Shown here: one piece after another, positions 23,397 to 35,644 of the stretch
How the letters are laid out: every line of letters starts with the position of its first letter
How positions within the stretch are numbered: the stretch's first letter is position 1
Source: Orientallactaga sibirica
Taxonomy: Eukaryota; Chordata; Mammalia; Rodentia; Dipodidae
Assembly: GCA_036365145.1 (NCBI GenBank)
Contig: JAEOAD010002231.1
Span: 2,583,501 to 2,647,500, forward strand
Reading direction: 5' to 3'
Length of the DNA: 64,000 nt
Made by a program: the position numbers and the translations under genes
Notes under the pieces: generated by a model
The model's database searches: none
What the model saw: the letters and a program-made list of their open reading frames with translations, nothing else
What the model was told of the DNA's origin: nothing

Positions 23397-24145
23397 ATTA
23401 ATACATTTTTTATAAGCATGTTTTCAGTTGTGTTTCCCAAGATTCTTGGTCTGGATGGTAAGACTGCAGGCTGTTTTGAATATGGTAGAAATGTGAGATT
23501 GAGGAGACAGAAATAATGAACAACCACTTCCTTCTATTTTAAATCATCCCCTTTTCTTTATGTAAGAAAAAACTATCAATGACAGAGTTGACTTTGATTT
23601 TCTCTAGACTGAGTTTCTACTTTCAATGAATATGCTTTGAGTAACAATATCCACTACCAGGTTATCAGTTGCTTTTGTCATTTTTTCCTTTATATCTTTT
23701 CATGCATTATCATTCTCCCAAGACCCTTTCCTTGCCTTACCTTAGATGACAATACCCACATGCAATTTACCAAGATTATTGACTTCCTTGAGTTTTTATC
23801 ACAGACTGCTTTCTATATTTTTTGCCTTAGCATAGAGTTTCCTAGGTGTAAGGATATAGTATTCCACCTTAGGGTGAGCCTCTTCATCCACATTCTTAAA
23901 ACTGTCTAAACCATTTCATCTCTGGATATTTTAGTTGTTTTCAGTCTAGTTGTTCCTCTCTATAAATCATTGTGGTGGGCTCCCTTTGTTTGTGGAGCAG
24001 GTTTTAATTCTATACCATGGCCTGCATGCTCATCAGGTCTGTGTGCTCAACGGGGCTTGCAAACTCTGACTTCATTCTGCACCATCACTGGCTCTTGCCA
24101 CCATGTGGCCTTTGCTAGTTGGGGCCTCTAGAGAACCTATTCTTT
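23397..24145. other. No feature recognised
   Basis: Unique-looking sequence without a clear repeat or exon. The 90-codon frame at 23637-23909 has no recognisable domain. Confidence 0.4.
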
Positions 24146-24198
24146 TCTAATCAACTTAAAAAAAAACATTTTATTTTTATTTATTTATTTGACAGGTG

Positions 24199-24230
<32 letters not shown>

Positions 24231-24393
24231 ATGGGCACGCCAGGGCTTCCAGGCACTGCAAATAAACTCCAGATACATGTGCCACCTTGCGCATCTGGCT
24301 TATGTGGGTACTGGGGAATTGAACTGAGGTCCTTTGGCTTTGCAGGCAAGTGCCTTAACTGCTAAGCCATCTCTCCAGCCCTCTAATTAACTT
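24146..24393 (-). mobile_element. DIP-type SINE, short subfamily, with target duplication
   Basis: The element is 24158-24381 between TCTAATCAACTT (24146-24157) and TCTAATTAACTT (24382-24393). It has a typical tail with a (GA)n stretch at 24198-24230. Confidence 0.93.
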
Positions 24394-24429
24394 TTTGAAC
24401 AAGACCTTTCTTGTCCTAGGTATCTGTTC

Positions 24430-24600
24430 ATATATTCCCCTTTGCTTAGAGTGTCCTTACACCAGGCAAGCAGATTGTTCTGATGAATTACTCCATGTTC
24501 TACTTTTTATTTGAGCTCCAATACTTTATCAAGGCGATCTTCAATGGCATTCCAAACTTGCTGATCATTGCTTGCTCTTAAAATATCCTGAAGTTTTGTG
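24430..24600 (+). repeat. Possible L2-type fragment
   Basis: CATATATTCCCCTTTGCTTAG ... TTTTTATTTGAGCTCCAATAC ... AGGCGATCTTCAATGGC has the flavour of an L2 3' end. Divergence is high, so this is a weak call. The rest of 24600-25400 shows no feature. Confidence 0.3.
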
Positions 24601-25402
24601 AAACTCCTTAAACTATGCTGAAGTTTCTCACAATTCTTATCTAAATTTCAGATTTAATATTTATTTGTTCAACTTTTCAACATTTTATCTGAAGTTTTAA
24701 CAAAGACCAAGGCTTTGCCTGCATGCTCACTGTTGTATTTTTCACACCATGATTATTAATTTTTAATAAATAAATGAACAAAGACTGCTTCAATCATAAG
24801 AAATTTTGATGTTAGAGAAATTCTTTGACCTTCCTTTTTAATCCACCAGACTGAAATTTTAAAACCAACTGTATGTATTATGAGATGTATCAGAGCAGAT
24901 AAACTAAGAATTTCAGCTATCTCAATCGAAGAAAGATGAAGCAATCTCCCTACCCCCTTCCTGACATATTTCATAGTTAAACTGAGGTATGACCCATTAA
25001 TTGCTTTCCCTATACTTTGCTTTGCTTTGAGAACTGAAACTTGGCAGGTTACTCTTTCTTTGACTTGATTTTCTCATTCAAATGTGAGAGTGTGTTTGAT
25101 TATCTATCAAACTTCATGGGAAACCTCCCAGCACACAGTAATGAGAAAACTATTCCATGGGAAAGACTTAGGGTAGAATTTGGCTTATACAATAGGTATG
25201 AAGTATGTGCTTACTGAAGGAATGAATTTATAACAAAATAACTGTACTACAATAGATCTTGCATTTCTTAAACATACAGGAGAAATGGAACAAGCTTTAA
25301 AATTAAAGTATTTCCTTAAGAAAAAGGATGCATAACATCATATTCATATATATATTATTTTTTATTTTAAAATATAATCAATTTTTTTTGTACGTTAAAC
25401 AT

Positions 25403-25490
25403 TTTTTGAGGCAGGGTCTCATACTATAGGCCAAACCCTGGAACTCATTATATAGCTTAGGTCTTTCAGCAAGCCCCCTGACTCAGCCTT
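25403..25490 (-). mobile_element. Truncated 7SL/B1-type SINE, antisense
   Basis: TTTTTTGAGGCAGGGTCTCATAC ... CCCTGGAACTCATTATATAGC is the 3' half of a 7SL-type SINE on the reverse strand. The head half is missing or too decayed. Confidence 0.6.
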
Positions 25491-25671
25491 AATCACATTG
25501 CATATTTAAAGTGATAAAGGAGTTGATTTTAAGAAAATTAATGTGAATTATTAATTAAATTAAAACTTTAAGAAAATATTCCTGTTGCGGTAGAGTCCAT
25601 CTCAGAGATTTTAAGTCCAAAGGGATTATATGAACAGTGGAGCCTCTTAAGGTATTTCAAAAATATCTTTT

Positions 25672-26043
25672 GGGGCTGGGGACATGGTTCTGTGGATAAA
25701 ACACATACTGTGCAAGTGACCTGAGTTCATATTCCCAGATCTCATGTAAATCTGGAATCTGTGGTGGGCTTTGGTAATCCCAGGACACTGACTGTGAGGT
25801 GGGAGGTTTCAAAAGCATTCAAGGAATATGGCTAAGCAGCTAGCTTGGCAAAGACAGCTATGAACAACAAGGACAAGACCAAGATAACTGGTCTGGAACA
25901 AGGTGCAAGGCAAGGAACAATACTGGAAAGTTGTCCTCTGATCAGCCACAAAAAGGCTGTGGTATGTGTACTACACACATGAACATGCATGCACACAGAT
26001 ATTAATATGCATACCCACACAAACACACACACACACACACACA
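25672..26043 (+). mobile_element. B4-type composite SINE with CA tail, sense
   Basis: The tRNA-like head GGGGCTGGGGACATGGTTCTG is followed by a 7SL-like segment (GTGGTGGGCTTTGGTAATCCC), a diverged middle and a CA-rich end (25970-26043). Confidence 0.7.
26017..26042. repeat. (CA)n microsatellite
   Basis: A CA run of about 10-13 units forms the 3' tail of the B4-type element. Confidence 0.9.
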
Positions 26044-26517
26044 AATCTCTTTATAATTTTCTTTCCTTAAATATATGTCTGTGATAGATGTCCCAGGAAA
26101 GTGGGGAGCACTAGAGTGAATGTCCAAGGTCTACATGTGCCATTGTGGGTCTATCCTGTGCTAGCTGAGAGTTAGCTCTCCTTTCCTCTTTCAGGGAAGA
26201 CTCAGCTAAGCAATGCTAAATACTGCCTTTCTTTAAAAAGTCACTGAACGTATAATAGTAAATGCTGTTTATCTTTGATTATGATGGAAATAATAAAGAA
26301 GTGATGGGTAGTTCCTGGCTTTTGATGTAACCACATCAGGTGGTTCAAGAAAAAACTCATCTCCTTATAATGAACCAGAGTTTGGCTCAATGGAGTATGT
26401 AAACTCTGATCAGATTAGGACAGCTACAGTGACATTGAAGCTTTTTTTTTTTTTTTTTTTGATTTGTGCAGGAATAAGGATTCATATATCTAAAAGTAGT
26501 TAGAAAAGATGTAAGTC
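26044..26517. other. No feature recognised
   Basis: Unique-looking sequence with a T19 run at about 26442-26460. Confidence 0.4.
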
Positions 26518-26778
26518 AAAAGTCCTATTCTTTTTTTCAAAATTTTTTTAGTTTTTTAATATTTATTTTTATTTATTTATTAGAGACTTAGAGCATGAGA
26601 GACAGAGAGAGTGAGAATAGGCGTGCCATTCTCTAGCCACTGCAAATGAACTCCAGACACATCTGCCACTTTCTGCATCTGTCTTATGTGGAACCTGAAG
26701 AATCAAACCTGGGTCCTTAGGCTCCTCAGCCATGCGCCTTAACCACTAAGCCATTGCTCCAGCCATAAAAGTCCTATT
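26518..26778 (-). mobile_element. DIP-type SINE, short subfamily, with 12-bp target duplication
   Basis: The element is 26530-26766. AAAAGTCCTATT is found at 26518-26529 and again at 26767-26778. The body has small deletions (the usual CAGGGCCTC is missing). Confidence 0.92.
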
Positions 26779-26924
26779 TTTAGTAAGAGTACCGAGGGGT
26801 GTTTGTAGGACAAAGGCTTGAGGCCGAGAGGGAGGTAGATATCATTATATACTTCCATGTGTATTCCATACCTCCATGCTTCTCTTCAGATAATGGAAAT
26901 TTAAAGGTCCTATTTCTTTTCAAA

Positions 26925-27120
26925 ACATATTTTATATGTTCATATAATAGAGGGAGAAACAGACAAAGATGATGGGCATGCCAGGGTCTCTTACTACTGC
27001 AAACGAACTCCACACACATGTGCCACTTTGCATCTGGATTTAAATGGGTACTGCAAAATCAAACACAGGACGGCAGCCTTTGCAAGCAAGCACCTTTAAC
27101 TGTGGAGCCATCTTCCCAAC
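26925..27120 (-). mobile_element. DIP-type SINE, older copy
   Basis: ATGGGCATGCCAGGGTCTC ... ACTGCAAACGAACTCCAC ... TTTGCAAGCAAGCACCTTTAAC ... GAGCCATCTTCCCAACAC is the reverse-strand DIP body with many substitutions. It lies about 150 bp from the younger copy at 26530. Confidence 0.8.
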
Positions 27121-28906
27121 ACTCAAAAGTTCTCTTTTCTATATTTATAGGATGAAAGTTTACTACATTCAGACAATCAAGATCATGTTGGGGGTAGTTT
27201 TCTTTAAATTTATTTCATTCTTTGGAGCCATTCTGAAAATATCCGAGTAAATGAAAATGTTAGGTTGGAAACATATAAGCCTAAAGGATGTTGCAGAAAT
27301 CTACCCGTTCACTGAAATGAGGAATTGGCAGTAGTACAAATGATATTGTCAGGTTTCTTACTCCTAGATGAGTTCTGGGAGGGCTCCAAGTGTTTTTGCT
27401 GTACAGTACAGTTATTCATGAGAACTTGCAAGACAGAAAATGTAATTCCTACCAAAATCATGGGATTTGGAACTGATCCTGCCAGCCTTCCATACTTGGC
27501 TCTACCATTAAGAATTTTATGTTGATTTAAGACAGTCTAAGTAAAACTTAAATAGCAAAACACATAGATTAGTGGGAAGAAAACTGATGCATACTTTATG
27601 AAATAGCATAATTTCATAAAATGTTAAGCTAAGGAATCTTTATTAAAAGAGGACTACAAATGAAATTATAAATACTGAACTTTTGGCATTAAATCTACTA
27701 TCTACTACACAGTTTTTTATGCATAAATATCCATCTCGTTATAAAATTAAAAATTTAGTCTTCCAGGACAAACAAATTTCAAATTCTGTTTCATGAGATT
27801 TAGAGTTTGTGCAACTATTAAGAGGTTCATTTGAGTACAGTGTGGTTCGGGGACAGCATGCTTTAACACCATCACTTTGGGGACCCGATACTAGCAATGA
27901 AAGTACATGGGGATAGCAAATAAAACTGTCTTCTCTGGTTTGAAGAATTTAGAAGTTGCCTAAGGGAAACAGAGACTAATTTGCAACTAGTATTTGGAGA
28001 AGAGATCAACTGTCAAAATAAATGTATCTTTATTCTTGAGAGGAAGCAAGCTGTTTTATGGAGCTCCTTGAAACCCTTGAAAAGAGCAGGAAGAGAAATG
28101 TTTCCATTATTCATGGCATGGTTTAGTCCTTCAGGCCAAATAGGTAAAATGTTTGCACTTGTGTAGATGAAGCTGAAAAGCTCTACAATTCTGGATATTG
28201 AGTTCTTTAAGCCCCATCCCTACATTTACATCTCATTTTATCTATAACCACCTGTTCTGGTCTCCTCAGTCTATGGAGTAGTGCCTGACTCCTGGCCACC
28301 ATAGAGTGACCGTTAGTAAAGTCAAACATGTTGGAGCAGGGATGGAGTAAACTACTCGAGTTGCACAGACCGTATGCCCTCTTCCAGATAAAAGAATGCA
28401 AAATTCATTACACTTAAAATTCCTTGGTTATCTTGCCTTAAATCATCATATAGACAACTTATTCTACTAGAAAACTCTCCCTTCTCTCCCATCCACATTA
28501 ACTGTAATCCTACAGTTTGGGTGGGGGTGGCTTCTGAAGACGGTGTTTCTGGGGTCCAGAGTTTATCCTCTTTGTATGTTGTATATCAGTTTACTTGCAG
28601 GGTCATAAAATTGGGAAAATGAATATACAATTCTCCACATAGTACTCCAGGCATCATGTACACTCTGTTACTGACAGCCTGAAACCAACAAGGCCAAGAT
28701 CTACTTGTTTAATTTAAATTGTTACCAAATACTACTTTCCCCAAACAATTTTTCCCTGATTTTCTTTTCCTTCACTGAGCACTGCTTATGCTCTTCTTCA
28801 TGTCATCATACAGAGAACATGGAAAAGGATTTGAGCTTGTTTGTTCTGTAATCACATGATGCAATTTTCTATGTAGATATATGCTTACTTAGGTTGAGAA
28901 GTTACT
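27121..28906. other. No feature recognised
   Basis: About 1.8 kb of unique-looking sequence. None of the reading frames (60-70 codons) shows a domain or flanking splice sites that I can support. Confidence 0.45.
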
Positions 28907-29069
28907 TTATTTTTTCTTTTTGGTTTTTCAAAGTAGGGTCCCTTCTCTAGCCCAGGCTGATCTGGAATTCACTATGTGGTCTCCTGGTGGCCTTGAACTC
29001 ATGGTAATCCTTCTACTTCTGCCTCCCAAGTACAGGGATTAAAGGTGTGTGCCCCCTCCCATGCCTGGT
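28907..29069 (-). mobile_element. B1 SINE, antisense
   Basis: T-rich tail, CAGGCTGATCTGGAATTCAC ... GGCCTTGAACTCATGGTAATC ... GGGATTAAAGGTGTGTGCCC. The head carries a small insertion (CCCCTCCCATGCC). Confidence 0.93.
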
Positions 29070-29927
29070 GGCTTTCTTCAATTTTAATTCCCAGAGACTA
29101 TCTTAGGCACAAAATAGAAGAATTGAGGAAGGTCTTTGAAAACTATTCTGAAAATTAATTTTGAATATTTCCAGGCATATAGGCCATGCTTCTGGCCATG
29201 CATTTAAGGTGGGATGGCTTAAATAAACAATTGTCACTCTATACCAGAAACAAATGTGTACGATAAGTTTGTGGATGGTATTTGGCAGATTTTGGAAGAT
29301 ATGGAGGAAAATAATGTTTCATGATTATTCTAAATTCAATTTACAATTGATTTAAAAGCTTTTCTCTTTGGTTATTACAATTGTTTAGGTTTTTAACCTC
29401 CTCCTCTAATTACCATGATTTCTGGCCCCTTGTACTCCTCCTTCATTTCTTGCCAAGGAATGAAATCAAACCCTGCTGTGATGAAGCTCTGTCATTTTTT
29501 CCAAACAGGCTTTGTCTTTTTAGGAATCTTGAGAGTGGAGGAAGGGCAGAGTAAGCATTAGGTTGCACTATTCATCTCCGAATCTCACTTTTCTGGGAAA
29601 TTTTCTCTCCCCCAAATCATTATAGATGAAATGACTCATATTATTCATTTTCCATGTGAGGGAATCTCCCTGAAGACACTGCTAGTCCTTCTCTTTGTGT
29701 GTCCTAGGACTTATTTCTTTCCATGTCATTCTCTCTTCTGAGACAGTGGCTGCTTGAGGATGACAGTTATGCTGCAAACATCTCTCCATTCTGAAATGCT
29801 GCTTGCATCTAGGGATGGCACCATTCAGGGAATTGAACTGTTGAGCTCTTAGAGCATTGCTGTTACTTTTACTTGATACATTTTAGACACATCTAAGTTT
29901 CTGTTTTGAATTTAAAAATTATCTTTT
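29070..29927. other. No feature recognised
   Basis: Unique-looking sequence with no repeat or exon seen. Confidence 0.4.
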
Positions 29928-30523
29928 GGGACTTGGAAGACAGATGAATCAGTATGCCTTACGTGCATGAGGACTTGAGTTTATGCCCTCAACACCCACA
30001 TAAAAGCTGTTCACAGGGCTGAAGAAATGGCACAGTGGTAAAGGCACTTGCCTGTAAAGCCCTAAAGGCCCAATTCAATTCTTCAGGACCCATGTTAGCC
30101 AGATACATAAGGTGGCATATGCATCTGTAGTTCATTTGCAGTGGCTGGAGGCCCTGACATGCCCAGTCTCTCTCTCTCTCCCTCTTTCTCTCTCAAATAA
30201 ATAAAATAAAATATTTTTAAAAGGCTGTTCACAGTACTATGCACCTGTGATCCCAGAATTGGGGAGACAGAGTCAGAAGGATCTCTGAGACTTGCTAGCT
30301 GGTTAGTTTAGCAGAATTGGTGACTTCCAGCTTCAGGGAGATATATTTACTAATAAAATAAGGTGGAGAGCTATTGAGGAGGATACCTGACCTGGACTCT
30401 GGCATGAGCAGTATATGTACACATGTATACACACACACATGTACATGCTCATGTGTACACATGTGCTTGCACCCGCACATGAACTCACACAAATAAAAAC
30501 ACACATGCACTTTACACACACAG
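29928..30523 (+). mobile_element. B4-type composite SINE, split by a DIP SINE
   Basis: 29928-30015 is the tRNA-like head (GGGACTTGGAAGACAGATG ... GAGGACTTGAGTTTATGCCC). It resumes at 30219 with the 7SL-like part (CACCTGTGATCCCAGAATTG), the characteristic AATAAGGTGGAGAG segment and a CA/TG-rich tail. The DIP insertion lies between. Confidence 0.8.
30002..30233 (+). mobile_element. DIP-type SINE in a B4 element, with target duplication
   Basis: The element is 30016-30218, flanked by AAAAGCTGTTCACA (30002-30015) and AAAAGGCTGTTCACA (30219-30233). It runs head to tail on +: GGGCTGAAGAAATGGCACAG ... CTCTCTCTCTCTC ... AAATAAATAAAATAAA. DIP is therefore younger than this B4 copy. Confidence 0.95.
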
Positions 30524-31240
30524 AAATTAGCATTGCATTAAGTTCATATCTCCCACATGAGATGTTGAGAGTTCATAAATCTCTGCTTCCTTGGCACTAC
30601 ATTGCTTCTGCTTCATATGAAATTTGAAGCTATTGGTAAAAAGTTTCTCCTCTCTTCTGCCTCATCTGATTGATGTTTTCCCATTGCATATGCAGAAGTT
30701 ATTTATTTTTCTTATAACACATTCTGTCCAACTATATAATGGCATCTAACTAATAGCCCTTAAGAAATTAATCTGATAGCCAAAAGATTTATATTTTTGC
30801 TCTGGTTCCTTTGATAAACAAGTTCAGCAAATACACAATGGTTGCTAAATGCAATATTACGTACGACAGTTTTGTTTAACTTCATTTGGGGATAGGGTGC
30901 AAGTAATAAATTAATAAGTGGCTTCTAGTGAACTTTCCTATTTTCAATGTATACGATTTAAAAACTACTTCCCAATATAACTATACTATAATGTGAGCAC
31001 TGTTTTTGCTATACTCATGAGAGAGAAATCCAGATAAATACAGGTATGTGAAGATATATATATATTTCCACATAAAAATTATTAATGATATCACCACATA
31101 TTAGTAATGGTAGTTAAATTAATTTCTACATATAAAGCAGAAATTATTTATATTATACAAAATTATTTTTTCTAAAGTAAAGCAAACAAGTAAGATAATT
31201 TTAAAAGCATTTTAAAGTTATATTTATATTGAAATGATCT
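30524..31240. other. No feature recognised
   Basis: AT-rich unique sequence. A short (TA)n run lies near 31055-31065. Confidence 0.4.
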
Positions 31241-31870
31241 TTTTGTGTATGCACATGCACGTATACGTGTAGAATATGTATGTGGTGTGGTGAGTGTAGT
31301 GTATGTGATGTATTGTGTATCCATGTATGCATGTGCAGATACATGCACACCATGCATGAGTGCATGGAGGCAGATGAGAATATCAGGTGTCCTTCTCTTA
31401 TCACTCACCTGTATATTTCTTCACTTAAAATGGGTTTCACCTTCAACCCAGAGCTGGGGATCATCAGGGAGCCCCAGTAACTGTCTCCTCTCTGTCTCCT
31501 GTTGACTGGGGTTACAAATATATGTGTACACACTAGCATTTTAAAAATTTATTTATTTGCAAGCAGAAAGAGAGACAGAGAGATGAGAGACAGACAAAGA
31601 TAGAAAATGAGCACACCAGGGCCTCTAGCCACTGCAAACAAACTCTAGATGCATGTGGCACTTTATGATCTGGCTTCATGTGGGTACTGGGGAATTGAAC
31701 CTGGGTCCTTAGGTTTTGCAGGCAAGTGCCTCAACCACTGACCAATCTCTCCAGCCTGCACACTAGCTTTTAACATGGGTTCTGGGAAGTTCAACTTGGC
31801 AGTTACTAGCCGGAGAGGCCCTGGTGCTTAAGTGACATGTTCTCTTGACTGCTGAACTCTCTACCCAGCC
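31241..31870 (-). mobile_element. B4-type composite SINE, antisense, split by a DIP SINE
   Basis: The TG-rich end (31241-31330), a middle, and the reverse of a tRNA head (31774-31870, ending CTACCCAGCC) are separated by the DIP insertion at 31545. The sequence on the two sides joins as one element. Confidence 0.65.
31529..31773 (-). mobile_element. DIP-type SINE in a B4 element, with target duplication
   Basis: The element is about 31545-31758 between CACACTAGCATTTTAA (31529-31544) and CACACTAGCTTTTAA (31759-31773). It belongs to the short subfamily. Like 30016, it inserted into a B4-type SINE. Confidence 0.93.
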
Positions 31871-32244
31871 CAAGTAAAATGATTTTACATTAGCAATGTG
31901 CTTCTTAAATGGTGTGACTTTTTACATTGTTCTGTAGAATCATCACAAAATTTGAAGGGCCTTCAATGTCAGTTATTTTTTTTTTTTAAATGACTTTTAA
32001 TTTTACCAAAAAAACCCCACCTGATATTTCCTCCCCTCCCCATTGCCTTTAGAAGTGTCACACACCTAGCTGATGGTAGAGTTCTCTTGACTTGAAAGAC
32101 AAATATTTGTTACCCTTAGGCAAATTGATCAAGAAGACACATTAAACATTAAATTGTCAGTGCATTTTATTTTTTTCTTTCTTAGCTATGAAACTTCTAT
32201 AAAGTGGACTAAACATCTCAGTGCCAAAGTTTAATCACTTACAG

Positions 32245-32295
32245 TGTGTTTACTAAGCACTTAAGGTGTGTGGCTTTGTACTAAGCACACTCAAG
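32245..32295 (-). repeat. Possible MIR fragment
   Basis: GTTTACTAAGCACTTAAGGTG...CTAAGCAC resembles the reverse-strand MIR end (GAGCACCTACTATGTGCCAGG...). Short and weak. Confidence 0.35.
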
Positions 32296-32469
32296 CAGAT
32301 GACAACGACCTGGCCATACATATTGCAGCTGTCCAAGTTTAGAAGGGAACCCTTTTAGAGAAACATACTGGACATTTGAAACTGAGACAAGTCAACAGGT
32401 CTCTTGAGCCTGGAATTGCTGCTCTCATAGCCTGGCTCTCATTTGCCCCCTTGAGATGTTAGGCCCCGC

Positions 32470-32740
32470 CCATCCAGGGCCACATGCTATCTTTCAGCTC
32501 CAATGGTGTTTGTCTTCCAGGTCTCTTGGCTCCAGCAACCCTCCCTCACTTCAGTAGGACAAATTTATTTCTAAAATGTTGGTTCAGATATCATTTCTTT
32601 TGGAAGCAGTTCTTAAACCTCCAAAAGCTGAACATATTACTCATGGAATTGAAATGGTATGATCATGTGTCTTGTTGCGATAACCATTACTATAAAGTTC
32701 TTGAGTATCTACTGTGTTGTGATTTCACGTTTTATTATGT
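32470..32740 (+). repeat. Possible L2-type fragment
   Basis: GGTTCAGATATCATTTCTTTTGG followed by AAGCAGTTCTTAAACC recalls an L2 3' segment. The 87-codon frame here (32484-32747) has no recognisable domain and is probably chance. Weak call. Confidence 0.3.
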
Positions 32741-32758
32741 TAAATGAGATGATTCCCT

Positions 32759-32841
32759 GGACTGGAATTTACCTCAGTGGAAGAGCACTTGTCTAGCAAG
32801 CACAAGGCTTGGGTTTGGTCCTTGGCATTGGAAAAAAAAAT
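32759..32841 (+). mobile_element. ID-type (tRNA-Ala derived) SINE
   Basis: The ID head with A box (TACCTCAGTGG) and degraded B box (GGGTTTGGTCC), then GGCATTGGAAAAAAAAA. This is the classic ~75-bp ID layout with an A tail. Confidence 0.8.
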
Positions 32842-35409
32842 CACAAAAAGAATTATTCTTAACATTTTTCTAGTCCTATAAATTATCTGTTGCTTTTGTT
32901 AGGAAAAATGCATCCCTTTCCTCAGGTATTAGATTTGTTTAATTTAAATCCATCCTGGATTGTTTACTACTATGATTATTTTAATATCTACCTCAGTAAA
33001 TAGAGGAGTTTCCCTTTGTGGTTTCTTATTTTTCTCACTTATCATTGCAAGGGGGAAGGAAATCCTGGTCTCTCAGGGGTGCTCTGGATACCTTGATTTT
33101 GGCATCATTGAGGAGACTGAACAAACCAAAGGTTTCAGATAAGCAACTTCACAGCACATGCCTCCAGGAATGAGAAGTGCCTTTAGGTTAATCCAGTTTT
33201 CAGTTTAAAAACAATTCTTTTAACATAAGGAAATTACATTACAATTGAAGTGCCAAGTTGGTTTGTGAATTAGAGTGTTGTCATGATTTCCATTATATGG
33301 ATAAGACACCACATGAAATAGGAACAAAAGAGTAACAGCATTTATTAGATACTGCTTTACATTGCCCCTATCATTGACTCACATACATCATTTCCTCTTT
33401 CATCTGCTGAACTATCATCTTCTACTCAATGGCTTCATCAGCACTCTTTCTAGTAGAGATTATTTCAATATGTCACTATTTAGAAAAGTATCAGATCTTA
33501 GAGACCTTGATTTTTTTGCTTACGTTTCTCCAAAATTGCTTTGTATATTAAGTCATAAAGATGTCCTAAAGCTAGGTCAGCCACATTCAATTTTGTATGG
33601 TCATCATTTCTTTGTTTTAGATAAATATTATCTATAGCCATAGGAGTATGTTTTAAATTATTTTATGATGTCTTGAAAAATGATTTCCATTGTAACATCA
33701 GAAACAATTTTGAATTTTCCGATTGATCTCATGGGCTAGTTATTGATGTTTTTTTTTAATTCCCCCTTCTCTCTTGAACTGTCCAGTAAAACCAACATCT
33801 CTAAGCAATTATCAGAGTGAATGTAATGTCTGGTTTGTTTCTAAGATCTTCATTTAATCTTGAAGAAATATGCACTGCATATTTCTGAGTACTGTAGAGT
33901 GAATACTGTTGATTTAAAAAAATGTCAGACATAATACACATAATCATTTCAAACATGTCTTGTGAATCTTTTGAGATATTTACATTTTAGTTTACCCTAT
34001 AATCCAAACCAAAGTCCTAAAGCATAGCATAAAATATTGGAGAGTACTTCTTAAAAGATGCATTATCGGTTCAATCATGATTTGTTTCTCAATACCATCA
34101 CATGCCTCTCTCAGTGAGAACGTCTCCATATTCCAGTGATAACCAGAATGTTTTACATTGCTTTATAGAGTACAAGAACATAAAAAATTGTCTTCTTCTT
34201 CCATCATTTTCGAAAAGTAACCTTCCCCTTGGAGAGCTCTGGGAGCTGGTGAGCCCAGGTATTCTCTTTGGGCCAAGCAAACCTGCCTCTAAAGAGACAG
34301 GAACTTGGAATTTAGAATGTTGGGAATGAATGCATTGACTTATAAATAAAGAAATTCAGTTGAAAGTTAAAGTTACAAGGATGAGAGGGCCACACACCAT
34401 CAGAGAAAGGTGGTGTTTCTGAGGAAAGCAGCTGGAAGAGGCAGAAGCACAAAGCCAAGCGAGAACAGCAGATGCGTTACTGTGGTCATTGACTCCAGTG
34501 ACTTTTTTTTTTTTTTTTTTGCATCAAGGAGTATTCTACTCATTCCCATGTATAGATAGTGCCTAACCTTCCACATGGGATCCACCAATTCAAAAATCTT
34601 TTATTCAGTGATAATCTTAGGAGCTGAGACTTCTTTTGTGACATCATTCAAAGAGTGACTGGGGATTTCTCTTTTTCTCTTCAAATATTGTCCCCCATTT
34701 CTTGCATGGAGATATGCTTGTTTTGGTTTTAGGTCTAATAGTTTTCTAGTTTTATTTAATACTGATATCCCTGTAGAGTGTAGTACGCTATGCCACACTG
34801 AAATGATGTTCTGGAAGGATTTGTTTAATAGCTAGTGATAAGACAGTTTTCAGAGGGCAGTTTATAAATAAGACAGTTTACATATTATTAGCATAGCATC
34901 AAAGATTTAATTGACTTAACTGGATAATATTGCTTATAGCTTTTTAAAAACATATTTCATAATTATTCAACTATAATAAAAATATAAACCCATTATAATA
35001 CATATAAAGGTAAAAAAAGCTAAGAGAATGACAAAAAAACTTTCTTACTCACAACAGTTGAGAAAAATGAAGGAACAAGTGCCATACTGTAAGGAAGACA
35101 AAATATTCTGGCTAGCTATTATTGCAACTAGGGTGTTAAGACTGATTTTCAGAGAAAAATATCATAGTCCTCACAAAAACTGATTTCAAAATAGTAAGTG
35201 TTGGAATCATGCAGCTATTATGAAAAAAAGTATAAACTAGTTATTGAGTAGAAGAATTGAAGAAGATTTACTTAAGTCTGCTACCATGTGTTAGTATCTA
35301 TATGCCAGAAACCTATTTAGCTTAGACTAAAACTTAACTGTGGTGAGGGAGTGATGGTGGAGGGAAAGGCAATGCAAAGGTCACAGGTGAGGATATACCT
35401 ATAGGTTTC
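32842..35409. other. No feature recognised
   Basis: About 2.6 kb of AT-rich unique-looking sequence with a T18 run at about 34503-34520. The frames at 33362-33637 and 34098-34329 show no recognisable domain. Confidence 0.45.
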
Positions 35410-35644
35410 AGATGTGAAGGAGTGCTGGAGAGATGGCTTAGTGGTTAAGGTAATTGCTTGTGAAGCTTGAGAGCCTGTTCAACTCTCCAGATCCCATGTT
35501 AGCCAGATGCATAAAGGTGAGGCAAGCGCAAGGTTGCACATGCCCACTAGATGGTGCAAGCGTCTGGAGTTCAAATGTAGTGGTTGAGGCCCTGGCCAAT
35601 TCTCTCTCTGTCTCTCTAAAATAAAAGAAGAAGATGTGAAGGAG
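35410..35644 (+). mobile_element. DIP-type SINE, medium subfamily, perfect 13-bp target duplication
   Basis: The element is 35423-35631 with AGATGTGAAGGAG at 35410-35422 and 35632-35644. It runs head to tail on + and includes the GGTTGCACATGCCCACTAG segment that marks the medium form. Confidence 0.95.

Noticed and set aside
30016..30110. tRNA-like heads with A and B boxes (also at 35423, 41727, 49257) as tRNA genes
   Set aside because: They are the 5' parts of DIP SINEs, with SINE bodies, tails and target duplications; no complete cloverleaf gene is seen.
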